From Amphibalanus amphitrite (Eukaryota; Arthropoda; Thecostraca; Balanomorpha; Balanidae), in the NCBI RefSeq assembly GCF_019059575.1, contig NW_024882968.1, positions 62,001-126,000 on the forward strand: a DNA stretch of 64,000 nt, read 5' to 3'. Position numbers and translations under genes: made by a program. The notes beneath the pieces are model-generated. The model was given only the letters and a program-made list of their open reading frames with translations. It did not search any database and was not told the DNA's origin. Positions 28,746 to 41,308 of this stretch are shown here, piece after piece. Within the stretch, counting starts at the first letter, position 1, and every line of letters starts with the position of its first letter.

Positions 28746-30011
28746 AAAAGCTATTTAACAAATTTCAGCATATAGACCAGTCTGTAACAGTCGTCAGTCA
28801 GGCAGGCGTAGCACGAGCTGCCATATGCGATACCATGGATTAGGAATAGGTACTTCATCTATGGCGAGTGGCGACACCATAGGTTGAAGGTTGTAGGTCA
28901 GCGTAAGCTTTGGTTAATTTGTTATGGTTTGGTTAGAAAGACATTCCTGCACATGTGGCAGCTTGTGCTACGTCTAACCTAGCAATACCCACAAGTCGGT
29001 TGCAGAAACAAGTGTGACGCCTGCTTTACTACAACCGTGCCGTCTGCATTAGTAACCTACTGCTACCTACCAAAAAGACTGGAGTCTAGCACTTTCATCA
29101 CCTACTATAACAATACTTGCCCTAAATGCTTTACAAAAACTGACTACTGAGGCTAGCAATCTTTCACAAACATGGCAGCACCTGAGACACCTGCTTTAGG
29201 GATACCTATTACCTACCTACCTTAAATGCTTTATCTCAGCATTTTACATCAACATCCAGCATATAGTTCAACAAACCGGGTTGTGGTATTAACTAGATTA
29301 TTTGCCAGCTTGCGCCGTACAATGGCACTAGCAGAACTTGTTGCATATCAATGCTAGATACCTATGAAAGAATAAATATCCACCTAACAATTTCAGTTTT
29401 TAAGCCATTTTTAATGTTTATGTCCATCATACCTTGCTACATTGCACGTCGCCAGCTGGCTAGCCAGCTCACGCAATCCATATATTACCAAAGCCCAACG
29501 AACCAGGAAAATGTTTCAGTTTTAATACACCTAGCAACACCTGTGACAATCTCAGCATTTTACATCACCATCCAGCACGTACCTAGTAGTCCAACAAAAA
29601 AGGAAAAATAAGTGCTTCCATTTTAAACACGTTAGATGCGTCGCAATTGCCGCATCATAACCTTTTAGCCTGAAATAGCCTCAGCTTTGGAAAAAAAGCG
29701 GCAAACAACATTATCCATGTTATGCGCAACCAATTCAAGAAATCCTGGCGGTAAAGATAAACTGCATAGTAGCAAATTTCCACTTAAATAACTATCCGGA
29801 AAAAGCGTCGACCACCTACCTTCGAGCTCAAGCCAAAGCAGACCGTTGGCCGTTAGAATTGGCGGGAAAGTTGATATTCAAATTTTTGGTAGCAAAAAAG
29901 ACCGTCAGAGCCTTATTTACTTGTGCATATTCTTTAAATTTTTTTTTTTTGGAATATTCAAGGCAAAAAAGCATGAAACACCTGTCAGATTTTAAAAAAA
30001 TCTACAAATCC
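28746..30011. other. Intergenic sequence, no feature supported
   Basis: AT-rich DNA with scattered CCTACCTA and GCAGACNTAGCA motifs, the latter distantly like the preceding tandem unit. Short frames without domains. No TIR pair found. Confidence 0.4.
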
Positions 30012-30240
30012 CTTAAATTAGGTTATTATTTAAGTCCTTGATGAAATTACATGAGCTGCAACCTGGCGCGTACGTTACAATAATGAACCATTGTAAACAT
30101 TTTGACGGGTGCATATTTTTTAATCCCCCTACAAAATGACAAACAAGTTCTCTGCTGGGCCACTCATCGGGCGAGTGTCTAAAAAGCAGACGAGATAAGC
30201 AAACATGACAATGCTCCGAAACTACTGAACCGATGTCAAT
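30012..30240. repeat. Dispersed repeat, copy 1 (partner at 36648-36850)
   Basis: Diverged copy of 36648-36850 in the same orientation. Shared features include GTTATTATTTAAGTC, GAGCTRCAACYTGGCGC, TTTGTAAAC and GGGCGAGT. The two copies bracket the duplicated block and array C. Confidence 0.65.
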
Positions 30241-30483
30241 GACACCTTCACCATTCGACGCCACGTGCTCTGAAACAACGCCCATATTGATGACATGGAC
30301 GTGCATGGACGTAGCTAAGGGGGGGGGGGGGCAGTGGCGGCGGAAGGTAATTTTGGATGGGTGGCAAAGTTTTCTCAAGGGGCCCCTCTGTAAGTTTGGG
30401 CCCCCTTTCATTTTTTAGTGATATTGTATCGAGCCCCACGAGGCGGCGTTCGAAAGGTCTCTACGAGACCTTCCCAAAGCACT
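30241..30483. other. G-run bearing spacer
   Basis: A run of 14 Gs (30319-30332) and the GGGGCCCCTCTG / GGGCCCCCTTTC motifs. No gene or inverted ends recognised. Confidence 0.35.
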
Positions 30484-31448
30484 CTTAAGATTTTACAACT
30501 TTCGGGTCAAGATTAGGTCAAAGGTCAAATTCTGGGGTTTTGCATGATTAGGCTTACGGACAGTGGAATCGATAGCTGCTGCTCGAAACTCACCAACAAT
30601 GACCTCAAAGACCTAGTGAAGGCCCCATGTGCGTATAGAGGTCATACTAAGCACGGGTCAAGGTCAGGTCAGGTCACGAAAGGTCACGGTTTTCACTTTC
30701 TGCTACATGGGCGTGCGACACATGTTTTACGGCTTATTTTTCACGCCGAATCCGATGGTAATGGTTATATGTGACCCCAAGTCACTGTGCTGGTGAAAAG
30801 TGTACATTGAAAGCATAAAAATCGTTTATACCATGCATAACTAAACGAGGGCTAAGGAAAAAGTCAATTTTTCAACTTTTTATTTTTGACATAAACAATG
30901 TATTTTTCTAGACGAGCTTTGTCCCAGAAATCATGTGGTGCCATTTGTTTTCACATGCGATGTTAAGAAGTGCCTTTAATTCCCGAAAATGCTTATGACG
31001 TCACCATTCCTACCATGTTGCAGCTATTTTTTACAATTTGGGGTCAAAAATCAAGATAGAAAGTTGAAATTTGGAACATCTAATGTTCTAATAGAGCTCT
31101 ATAACATATATTCCGTTTTTTTGGAAATTCTCAAAATTTTTGATTTTATTAGCTGTTTTCCAAAAATTAAAGTTTTTTGGAATTTTTAGGGGTGAAAAAC
31201 GCATGCATCTATTCATGTCCCTAATTTGCAATTTGATTAAAACCTTGATTTTTGGCTATTTTTAAACATTTACCACCTTTTGACTGGAAACGCCATGTAG
31301 TTACATCGCTAAAATCGATATATCTAAAAAGTTTTAGAAAAAAATCTTAACAATTACACAGGAGACGTCAACTTGATGGAGGAGAACGTATGCCAAGTTT
31401 CAGGTTGATAGTGTAAGCGGTTCATGAGTTATTCAAGAAAAACGGAGG
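30484..31448. mobile_element. AGGTCA-rich TTAA-bounded element, copy 2
   Basis: Matches 3613-4520 in the same orientation, beginning at the same TTAAGATTTTA border. It has an extra segment near 30720-30850 and small deletions elsewhere. It is cut at its right G-run, where it meets the 21-bp minisatellite, so the right terminus is missing. Confidence 0.6.
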
Positions 31449-31780
31449 GGGGGTTCAAAGGGCCCGAAGATCCGAGGGCCCTTTGAGGCCTTCTGTGGGC
31501 CCTTTGAGGCCTTCTGAGAGCCATTTAATGCCAGGCGAGAGCCCTTTGAGGTCCTCTGAGGGCCGTTTGACGTCAGCTGAGGGTGCTTTGGCCCTAGCTG
31601 ATGGCCCTTTGAGGCCTTCTGACCGCCATTTGACGCCAGCTGAGGGCCATTTGGTGTCAGCTGAGGGTCCTCTGACACCTGCTGGGGGCCCTCTGACACC
31701 AACTAAGAGTCCTTTGAGGCCTTCGTGGGGCCGTTTGACGTCAGTTGAGAGCCCTTTGCGGCCTGCTGAGGGCTCTTTGA
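31449..31780. repeat. 21-bp GGGCCCTTTGAGG minisatellite, uninterrupted copy
   Basis: Continuous version of the tract split at 5335/6203. It contains one more complete GCCCTTTGAGGCCTTCTG unit at its left end. It serves as the empty site for the TTAA element in the other copy. Confidence 0.85.
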
Positions 31781-32404
31781 TACGACAATCACGCAGCATC
31801 ACGCAAGCATCGATCGGCCCAGTAGTTCCTGAGCTATAGAATGGCTGCCATAGGCGACAACGGTCATGTGAGGTCACCATATTCGAAACGGCTGATGAAA
31901 TCGCATACGCTGAGTCGACTGGTGGCGTTTTCGTCTCGATCGGCCCAGTAGTTCCTGAGTTATAGAATGGCTGCAATAGGCGCGTCAATAGCCGTTTTCA
32001 CGACGGCCATCTGGTACACATTTGGTGCAGATTAGGTGCAGATTTGGTCAAATTAGGTTCAGTGTATCTCTGAGTAGCTATCAGCTAGGGTTGCGGTAAT
32101 TGCTTATACCTATGCCTGCTTTGTCATATTATCAGAGAGTATCATCGATTAAAACACTTAAATAAATTCATAAAATGAAGATATTTGCTGCACCAGAGAT
32201 TACGTGCAGATTTGGTCAAATAAGGTGCACTCGCCGGATAGCCCGTCGTGAAAACGGCTAATGCCAAGTTGACCTTTTGAGGTTACCCAGGTCACTTGAG
32301 GTCATCATCATCGAAACGGCTGACAAAATCGTATCCCCTAATTCGAATGGTGTTTCGTTCATCCCGATCGGTCCAGTGGTTCCTGAGCTATAGAATGCTG
32401 CAAG
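31781..32404. repeat. Duplicate of 6370-7030
   Basis: Same CGGCCCAGTAGTTCC and GGTGCAGATTTGG blocks as the first copy, with a few short deletions (a roughly 28-bp AGGTCA segment present near 6475 is missing here). No gene. Confidence 0.75.
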
Positions 32405-34079
32405 GGTGGCGGTCGAATAGTGTTGTCCCTATTTGGCAAAGTTGTGTACTGGTGCGTTTTGCGGCATAAATGGCGCACTGTTACAATTGCGGCGCATTGC
32501 AGCAAGGGCAGTCCTTTGTATGTGTTGCTTAAGCATGCATCCGTCCCCAAAATTGAATCCAAATCGGATAATGTTTGACAAAGTTACAAACATTTTGCGA
32601 TTTCGGGCGATTATGGCGCATAATGACAAATGTGGCGCGGTGCATCAAACGCGGCGCAGTTGTCATTGACGCTTAACAATGTAGCCACCCATCAAATTTG
32701 AACCCAATCGGACCATATTTGAGAAGCTTATGGACATTTGAATATTTCACTATAAAATATCTCCGCAACGGAGGTGCCCAGATTTGCACGTGTGCCACGT
32801 GACCACCGGTGGTGCAAGCAGGACTTGTCCCCTCACTGATTGCACCATTTCAGTGTTCCTGGCTTGTGCTGTTTTCGTGCTATAAGGCCACAAATCGGCA
32901 AACACACGATAATCTGGGAGGTACGCGACTCAAACACGTGGCCACGTGACACGTGCCGGACCTTTGATGGCTTCACCGTTCACGCCACGTGATGACCCAT
33001 CGGCGTGGCCATCAGCATATAAAAGATGACCCCGGCCGGTGTCACCGTCCCTGAACAGTGGACGGCTAAACTCGAAAAACGGGAAAATTTAGGGAAATTT
33101 CACTTTTCGGATATATAATTTCCTCAGAATTTTGAGTTTTCATTTTACAAAAAAAATCCGAGATAGCAGTTTTTTAGCCCCCTTCATTGTGTGCCTTCAC
33201 CCGTTTTCAGATCGACCCTATCATAAAATCTGACGGCCTGACGGCTATTTCCCCCATTCCTTGCATTTCACAATGCTAGTATATTTAAGCACCAAAATTG
33301 ACCTCGTGCCACGGCACGTGCAATAGCACGTGCGCCACGTGACCACTAGTGCGACAAGCTGGACTCATCTGCTCACCGGCTGCGTTGATTTGGTGTCGCT
33401 AGGTGGAGTGGTTTCCACGCCATAGGACCCCCAGTTGGCCAATGTCGGATTTTCCCGGAGGTTACCCCATCAAACACGTTTGCACGTGGCACGTGCTTTT
33501 CAATCGCCCCATATCTGACCCATACCATGTGGTAGCCGACACCCCGGGGCACAACATATTGGAACATTTTCAAAATCTAACGTGGAATTTTTTTGCAAAA
33601 TCGATTTGAAAATAATTTTTCGAATTCGCCATAGGCTCAACATGGGGTAACTGTTCGTGACGATTACCCAAAATTTTGTCATTTATATTTTAAATGCTTA
33701 CCACCATGAGGTGGGGTCCCGGCCCAAGATTCGACCCTAAAAATATAATTCATTTCTAACGTGGAGTTTTTGCGCAAATCGCATTTTAAATTTTCCCCCA
33801 TGTTAACCCTATGGGAAAATGCACGTGCCGATTACCCCAAAACGGGCCCATTATATTTTATGCAACTTTGCCACAAGGTAGCTCCCCCATACGGGACCAA
33901 ACGCTGAAAATGGCAAGAAAGTTGACCGTGCCGTTTTTGCCCCAATCAAAATGACCAAAATCGCGGCAGAAACGCTAAACACCCCCCTAGAGAGGTAGCT
34001 CAGGTTGGGATTTTCAATAGAAAATCACAATTCTAAAGAATAGTGATTGTTCTTAATTGAAAAGTCCCAACCTTCGGAT
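32405..34079. repeat. CACGTG module (array C, first copy)
   Basis: Complete module with TATAAAAG at 33018-33025, CACGTG clusters at about 32935-32990 and 33310-33345, and the hairpin at 34002-34073. The lead-in matches that of the 7031 copy. Confidence 0.85.
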
Positions 34080-34107
34080 AGGCCCGGGCAGCGCTTGTCG
34101 AACAGCA

Positions 34108-34885
34108 CTGCGGATCCGAAGGTTGGGACTTTAATTGTGAAAAACCGCCCGCCCGCCCACCGCCAAACGCAAACACCGCAAAACGCGCAAAACGCACGCC
34201 TAAAACGCCAACGCAAACTTCGCAAAAAAACAATCGCCCGCCCGCTGAAAACCGCAGAAAAAAAACGCACAAAATGCCGCAAAAAAAAACGCGCGTCCGC
34301 CGCAAAACACAAACACCGCAAATAACGCAAAAACCGCCGCCGCAAAAAAACGCCCGCATCGCCCGCCGCCAACCGCGAAACGCCGCAAAAAAACGGCCGC
34401 ACGCCGCGAACCGCAAAACGCCGCAAAAACGGCCGCCCGCCGCAAACCGCTAAACGCCGCAAAAAAACGACCGCCCGCCGCTAACCGCAAATCACGGCCG
34501 GCCGCCGGCAACCGCAAAACGCCGTAAAAAACGGCCGCCCGCCGCAAACCACAAAACGCCGCAAAAAAACGGCCGCCCGCCGCAAACCGCAAAAAACGGC
34601 CGCCCGCCGCAAACCGCCGCTAAAACGGCCGCCCGCCGCCAAACGCAAACAGCAAAAACACCCGCATCGCCCGCCCGCCCGCCGCCAAACACAAAAACCG
34701 CAAAAAACGCAAACACCGTCGCAAAAAAAACGCCCGCAACGCACGCACGCCCGCCTCCAACCGCAAAACGCCGCAAAAAACAGCCGCCCGCCGCCAAACG
34801 CAAACACCGCCAAAAACGCAAAAACGGCCGCCCGCCGTCAAACGCAAACCCCGAAAAAAACGCAAACACCGCCGCAAAAAACGCC
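34108..34885. repeat. T-poor GC-rich minisatellite, copy 4
   Basis: Follows the conserved spacer and opens with the same ATCCGAAGGTTGGGACTTT. Closest by eye to copy 2, with some units deleted near 34580. Confidence 0.9.
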
Positions 34886-36513
34886 CGCCGTAAGAAAAAC
34901 GCTAACACTGACGCATTAAGACAAATATGGCGCCCTGCGGCAAATGTGGTGCAATCATATCTGCCGTTTAGGTAGCCATCCCTTCATTACAGCGCATCCT
35001 AATCGTCCAATGTTCGTCAAAGTTACGCACATTCTACGCTTTGCGGCAAAAATGGCGCTTTGAGACAAAAGTGGCGCACTGCAACAAACATTGCGCATTC
35101 GTTCATGTCGCTTAACAATTCATCCACCCACCAAATTCTAGCCCAATCGGACTTAAACTGAAAAAGTTATGTACATTTGAATATTTCACTATAAAATATC
35201 TCCGCAACGGAGGTGCCCAGATTTGCACGTGTGCCACGTGACCACCGGTGGTGCAAGCAGGACTTGTCCCCTCACTGATTGCACCATTTCAGTGTTCCTG
35301 GCTTTTGCTGTTTTTGTGCTATAAGGCCACAAATCGGCAAGCACACGATAATCTGGGAGGTACGCGACTCAAACCACGTGGCCACGTGGCACGTGCCGGA
35401 CCTCTGATAGCTTCACCGTTCACGCCACGTGATGACCCATCGACGTGGCCATCAGCATGTAAAAGATGACCCCGGCCGGTGTCACCGTCCCTGAACAGTG
35501 GACGGCTAAACTCGAAAAACGGGAAAATTTAGGGAAATTTCACCTTTCGAAGATATAATTTCCCCAGAATTTTAAATTTTTCATTTTACAAAAAATCCGA
35601 GATAGCAGTTTTTTAGCCCCCTTCATTCTGTGCCTATACCCGTTTTCAGATCGACCCTATCATAAAAACTGACGGCCTGATGGCTATTTCCCCCATTCCT
35701 TGCATTTCACAATGCTAGTATATTTAAGCACCAAAATTGACCCCTTGCCACGGCACGTGCAATAGCACGTGCGCCACGTGACCACTAGTGCGACAAGCTT
35801 GACTCATCTGCTCACCGGCTGCACTGATTTGGTGTCGCTAGTTGAAGTCGTTTCCACGCCATAGGACCCCCAGTTGGCCAATGTCGGATTTTCCTGGAGG
35901 TTACCCCATCAAACACGTTTGCACGTGGCACGTGCTTTTCAATCGCCCCATATCTGACCCATACCAAGTGGTAGCCGACACCCCGGGGCACAACATATTG
36001 GAACATTTTCAAAATCTAACGTGGAAATTTTTTGCAAAATCGATTTGAAAATAATTTTTCAAATTCGCCATAGGCTCAACATGGGGTAACTGTTCGTGAC
36101 GATTACCCGAAATTTTGTCAATTATATTTTAAATAATTACCACCGTCAGTTGGGGTGCCTGCCCGAGATCCGACCCTAAAAATATCAGCAAATATAATTG
36201 ACGAAATTTTTCGCAAATCGAATTTCCAATTTTCCCCATGTTAACCCTATGGGAAAATGCACGTGCCGATTACCCCAAAACGGGTTAATTATATTTCAAG
36301 CGACCGATGCCAGCCGGTAGCTCCCCGATACGGGACCAAACGCTGAAAATGGCAAGAAATTCTACCGTGCCGTTTTCGAGGGTATCAAGATGACCCAAAT
36401 CGCGGCCGAAACGCTAAACACCCCCCTAGAGAGGTAGCTCAGGTTGGGATTTTCAATAGAAAATCACAATTCTAAAGAATAGTGATTGTCTAATTGAAAA
36501 GTCCCAACCTTCG
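34886..36513. repeat. CACGTG module (array C, second copy)
   Basis: Complete module; the TATA position reads TGTAAAAG near 35458. The hairpin is at 36441-36510, and homology ends at CTTCGG with unique DNA from about 36514. Confidence 0.85.
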
Positions 36514-37062
36514 GACCTGCAAACTGGAGCGACAGACCCTTATTTGTTTGGATAACTTCTTTAATTTGATCATATTATTAATAACATGGCAGCAAATAAA
36601 AAATACTTGAAATATTTTCAATGAAAGCTGTGGTTGCAAATAATTATGTTATTATTTAAGTCATTGATATAAATATGAGCTACAACTTGGCGCATATGTG
36701 GCACTAATGATTCATTTGAAGCTTTTTGTAAACACTTTTGAAGTGTGCATATTTTTATCCCCAACAGAAATCACAAACAAGGTCTGCAATACCGGGCGAG
36801 TATTCAACAAGCAGATGAGAAGAGCAGACGTGCCAATGCTGCTCTTGAAAATGAAAGTTTGATCGATTTTAATAATTTCTGCACAATTCGATAGCGGAGA
36901 CCGAGGATCGTTGCCGTTTTTCGGTGATAGATTACTCTGGGCGGACCAACAGGCAACAAGAGTGAGGACCAAATCGGTCCAGATTCCAGAACCCTCCCCC
37001 CCCCCCCGCTAAAAGCAGACGAGCCCATATGGCTGTTCGGGTCCCTACAGCATAGATCTGTG
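36514..37062. other. Flank with dispersed repeat copy 2
   Basis: AT-rich. 36648-36850 is the partner of the repeat at 30012-30240. A C-run of 14 (about 36996-37009) precedes GCTAAAAGCAGACGAG. The 37043-37062 end belongs to a duplicated segment also found at 39514-39535. Confidence 0.55.
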
Positions 37063-37064
37063 TA

Positions 37065-37990
37065 GGGGAGACCCGGGAGGTATGGGCCGGTTTTGTGAAA
37101 AGACAATTTTCTTCCAGTGGGCAGTGGCTAGACCCGGTTTTTCACTCTGTGTACGTGAAATTGCATTTCGCTTGCAACGTGTGCCTGATATCAAGCATCG
37201 GGGATCAACCATTTTGTCTCGAAATAACTTTCAATACATCATGTGCTTTTTCGATCCATCAAAATACACCGGGAGGTATGGGCCATGACTCGGGAGGTAT
37301 GGGCCGGCGCCATGTTTCATATTCTTTTCTCGATAATGAGAACAATACTCGTTGCTGTTATCTACCTTGATCTCTCTTAGAGCCCAGGGACCGCATAAAC
37401 GGCCAACAGCTTACTTCATGAAGGTCACTTGGGCACATATGTATTTTGGTTAACTCAATCATGCACCATGAAATAAGATCAAAAATATTTTTTCTGTTCG
37501 AATGAAATTTGAAACTAAATTTTCGACCTTGCGCGACAAAACTAAAACCTATTGACTGGGACATTCAATGAAAGCATGCTTTTATTTATTTAGGATCAAC
37601 GGGGTGGGTGGCCCGAACCTCCCGGTTAGGACGCCAGAATGTGCGTAGCATCTCAGCTCATAATCTTGCTAGAAAGCTTCAAATTGTCTATCCAGTCATA
37701 ATTTCCATACTTTAAACTTTATGTTAGCGATGGTCTGACATCATAAAACGAGCCTGGTTCAAATTCATCATGAATTTTCTGTATGTACCGTATTTAACTC
37801 GAAGAGGGCAAAAACAGTTTATCACCGCTCATTGCCAAAGAAGATTGAGGAAGATTTTGAAAATCACGTGGGTTGTATAATGGAATGGCTGCTACCAGTT
37901 AACGCCGTCAAATGTGTAAAAACACGCAACACTTCTTCAAAACTGCGATGGCCCATACCTCCAGGGGGCCCATACCTCCCGGGTCTCCCC
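37065..37990. mobile_element. 926-bp TA-flanked TIR element
   Basis: Perfect 24-bp inverted repeats at 37065-37088 and 37967-37990 (GGGGAGACCCGGGAGGTATG...), flanked by TA on both sides (37063-37064 and 37991-37992). The paralogous segment at 39514-39545 reads straight through this site with a single TA (39536-39537), a true empty site. The GGGAGGTATGGGCC motif recurs internally near 37271 and 37291. No transposase; a Tc1/mariner-like MITE is the best guess. Confidence 0.9.
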
Positions 37991-38115
37991 TACTGTGTGC
38001 GTCATACTTGGGTGTCGTCAGCCGCCCGGCTCCACCCTCCACCGGCACGCCGGGGCCGAGCGCCGCTGCAGCCTGCAGCCTATTCCAGCCGTGGCGCTGA
38101 GGAACTAGTGATTGT
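37991..38115. repeat. Duplicated GC-rich segment, copy 1
   Basis: Matches 39536-39670: shared CTGTGTGCGTCATACTTGGG, GCCGCCCGGCTCCACCCTCC and GCAGCCTGCAGCCTATTCCA. No frame is shared with a known domain. Confidence 0.8.
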
Positions 38116-39504
38116 CGTTCAAATAACGGTTAAAATGCGTTCAAATGTGGTCAATAACAATGTAAAGACTTGCTCAGCTCAATCAGTTCACTCTATATTG
38201 ACTCAAGCCATATCAAGCGAGCGCAATACAAACTGTGTAGAGCACCAGACAGCGCAGAGGTCCCCAACTCACTGCTCGCCCAGTCCACCGGGGCCGGTGC
38301 CACGACGGCCCCCCGCAAGTAGGCAGCCCGCACTCTACCGGCAGCCGCGGGCAGCACGCTCGTCTTTTCTGCGAAGCTCTAGCTAGATCAGGGGCCAAGC
38401 GCGAGGGGGTCGTACCTACCCCCTTAACCCCCTTGTGCCGTCGAAGGACGCAAAATGGCCTGTGCCGGCGAGGGTTAAGTTTGTCGAGAGATGCGTAGGG
38501 ATGACAGACCCGAGTCTAATTTTTGCTTGAGATCCAGTGAGATCATAGATCCTCATTTACTTTTGTCAACTCAGAAATCCCAGCAAATCACTCGTTGCAA
38601 CTTGCAAGTCACAAACGTTCAGTTTTAGAGCTTCTATGTGATTGCACGTCATATCCACAATTTTGTGGCACTTGACATAGAAACACTTGGAAACCCTGGT
38701 TTCAAATGCTGTGCATGGAAGGATCCACTCAGATCATAGATCAAAGTTCTTGGTTTATCGTCAGATCTTATGAGATCATAGATTCAGATTAAATTTTTCA
38801 CGCTGAATCCGGTGGGACCGTAAGATCCTGACCTGCAGTTTCCTTCGAGGTCCACAAAGATCATATATCCATCACTCGGACCCATGCACGTGTCTGATAG
38901 GAGGGTCCCTTTGAAAAAGCGAAACGGGCACGTCAGTTCCCTTTTTAGTTCCTTTGTTTACTCCCATGTGTACCGACGGATCGGCCAAGTCTGGCACCAA
39001 GAACAGATGAGGTGAAGCGCTACTCCAGCTGCACTGAGATGGCCGCGAGCTGGAGACGATGTTGCCGGCGGGCGTGGTCTGCTGCAGTAGAGCTGAACTG
39101 GCGGCGATGCTGGCCTGCCCCACCTGCCTGCGGAGAGCCGATCCGCATTGGTCGGACTCCCGCTCAGGAGTCCAGCTCCTGCAGCGCAGCCCGGATGATC
39201 AGCAGCTCATCAGGGTCGCACCTTTGCAGTGATGATGATCGCGATGGAAAGTGTTTGTGAATGTTCAGGCATTTGCATACAAATATACATGTTTTAATCA
39301 TAAAGCGTTTATTCACAGAAAGGATTTCGTAGACTGATCACAGTAGGTAATATTTGGACATTACTTTCCGAAATCGAACCGAGACAGGGCATCATCCCCC
39401 CGCGCCTCAGACACGTATGGCCAATGACCATTCATCCGCGCAGCTCTGCGCCGGCCGTTACTGGGGGTCGCCGGTAGACAGGGGAGAGTAGACGGTAGAC
39501 TGGG
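38116..39504. other. Intergenic sequence with a possible exon-like patch
   Basis: 38500-38880 has repeated GATCATAGATC motifs. On minus near 39215-39160 a short frame reads DELLIIRAALQELDS, but it stops and connects to nothing recognisable. Part of this patch (39032-39125) is duplicated at 39879-39896 plus 41147-41240. 39260-39504 shows nothing further. Confidence 0.35.
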
Positions 39505-39897
39505 AGGTGACGGGTCCCTGCAGCATAGATCTGTGTACTGTGTGCGTCATACTTGGGTGACATCAGCCGCCCGGCTCCACCCTCCGGCGGCAATCCGGGG
39601 CCGAGCGCCGCTGCAGCCTGCAGCCTATTCCAACCGTGGCGAACCGTGGCGCTGAGGGACTGGTGATTGCATGGGCGAATGCTCTCCCCTTAGTCGAATG
39701 CTGTCCCTCATGCGCTCAGGCATCCCGCACACCAGTTTGTCCAGCGTCTCGGCGCTGATACCAGTTACCACGGTAAAACTCTTGCCTTAGATGTCAGAAG
39801 CGATTTTTCAGCAAGACAGCGCGCCAGCGCACAACGCGGCCACGACTAACAGGTCACACAATTTTCCCGACTTTTACTGAGATGGCCGCGAGCTGGG
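39505..39897. repeat. Duplicated segment, copy 2 (with empty TA site)
   Basis: Holds the uninterrupted version of the site occupied by the 37065-37990 element, then the copy of 37991-38115, then a copy of GATGGCCGCGAGCTGG (39880-39896), where the nested insertion at 39898 begins. Confidence 0.75.
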
Positions 39898-41144
39898 CCT
39901 CGTTTCATAAAGCGAGTCCATAGGGGAGAGCGGGGCCAGTTGAACCACTTTTTATAGGTATATTGACATGCACAGCGAGATCTAGTTGTCATATCGAAAA
40001 ATGAACAATGCCATGAAAAAATATGCTCTTTTGGCTTTATTTTTAGATATGTAAAATTATGTTTCAAACATATTTTGCTGCCAAACGCATGCTTATAAAA
40101 CAGCTCTACGCCCGTTTCAAATGACCCCGATGCGAGGGTCAATTGAACCAGCCCATGGGGTCAATTGCACCTATCCTTAACAATGGGATGTTTTCCTCTT
40201 TAAGGCCACTTTCTTAAGGAGATATTTTGTCCGGTTTACTTTTCCAAATGCTACATTCAATAGGTCGTTGGAAAGCTAAAAGTGCAAAGTTCCTCATAAT
40301 AGGTGACATAAAGCACATAGACTATGGTGAAATGGGCGGATGATAAAAATGAGAAATATCTCAGGCTATAGTGTGCTTTCAAGCAAAAGGCTGGAGAAAA
40401 AGGGGTCAAAAATTGAGCTCTATTAAACTACTATTTCAGTTTAAAAGCTCATTTCAAAGGTGGACTATTTCCTTTAATGTTTGCAGCCCCTGAACAATAA
40501 CCATTGCAAAGGTCACCGGGGTCCATTGAAACGGCCTGTGGCCCTGTTTCAACTGACCCTCAGAGAAGCGTTTCAATTGACCCCATCCGCTCCCGCCATC
40601 TCGCACGCGCCGTAAAGCACATGTCAAACGAGCTGGAGGGACGGCATCATGCTGAATGAAGGGCCAAATAAGGTGTTATTCCGGAGCCAGGAGTTCTTCT
40701 TTCAGCAAACAAAGGTATATGAGATATCACAAAATATTCATAAGAACGATTTCTCCCAAACGCCCCTCAAAAACACAAAAACAAGTGTCAAATCAAAATG
40801 ACCGTCCGTTTACCGCCCAAACGCCGTTGACAAAGGAAGTGGTCGAGCGCGGATCTGCAGTGGTGTCGGCAACGCCATATGTTGCATACTGTTGAAAATA
40901 AAGCCATGTTTCATCTGAACCCGTGTTTCAACTGGCCCCGCTCTCCCCACTTACGGCGGTTTTTGGTCTTGTATTGCAAGCACATGTGAAGCGATGACGA
41001 TAGTTTGAATCGTTGAATTCATTTATCTTGCAATGCAAGCAAGAACAGAGGGAAGAAGGGTAAATAATTTTATCACTTCACATGCGCTTGCAATACAAGC
41101 CTAAAAAACGGCGTAAATTACGGACCCGCTTTATGAAACGAGGT
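39898..41144. mobile_element. Foldback MITE carrying a nested insertion
   Basis: Outer ends CCTCGTTTCATAAAGCGAG (39898) and its near-inverse ending 41144 pair over about 22 bp. The flanks share CTGG, and the unoccupied sequence GAGCTGGAGACGATG is seen at 39046. Arms near 40950-40995 (CTTGTATTGCAAGCACATGT) and 41085-41105 are also mutually inverted, giving a foldback of about 220 bp once the inner element is removed. Confidence 0.75.
39923..40948. mobile_element. 1.03-kb TIR element nested in the foldback MITE
   Basis: Perfect 22-bp inverted repeats at 39923-39944 and 40927-40948 (GGGGAGAGCGGGGCCAGTTG...). GGGTCAATTGAACC-like echoes occur inside (near 40136, 40160, 40505, 40570). The left flank is TA, but the right flank is AC, so the target duplication is not certain. 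No transposase. Confidence 0.85.
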
Positions 41145-41146
41145 CC

Positions 41147-41308
41147 TGGAGACGATGTTGCCGGCGGGCGTGGTCTGCTGCAGTAGAGCTGAACTGGCGG
41201 CGATGCTGGCCTCTCCCACCTGCCTGCGGAGAGCCAGCTCACATTATGCCAGCTCACATTATCAGCGCCTTTCCAGTCTTTTTGTGGTTTTAAACTTTCA
41301 GATTATGA
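41147..41308. repeat. Continuation of duplicated segment
   Basis: 41147-41240 matches 39050-39140 (GAGACGATGTTGCCGGCGGG, GCAGTAGAGCTGAACTGGCG), resuming the segment interrupted by the foldback insertion. GCCAGCTCACATTAT then appears twice in tandem before the LINE fragment. Confidence 0.75.

Noticed and set aside
39012-39260. Possible exon around 39.0-39.2 kb
   Set aside because: Short frames on both strands with stops, duplicated at 41.1 kb as part of repeat DNA. The DELLIIRAALQELDS stretch is too short to support a gene.
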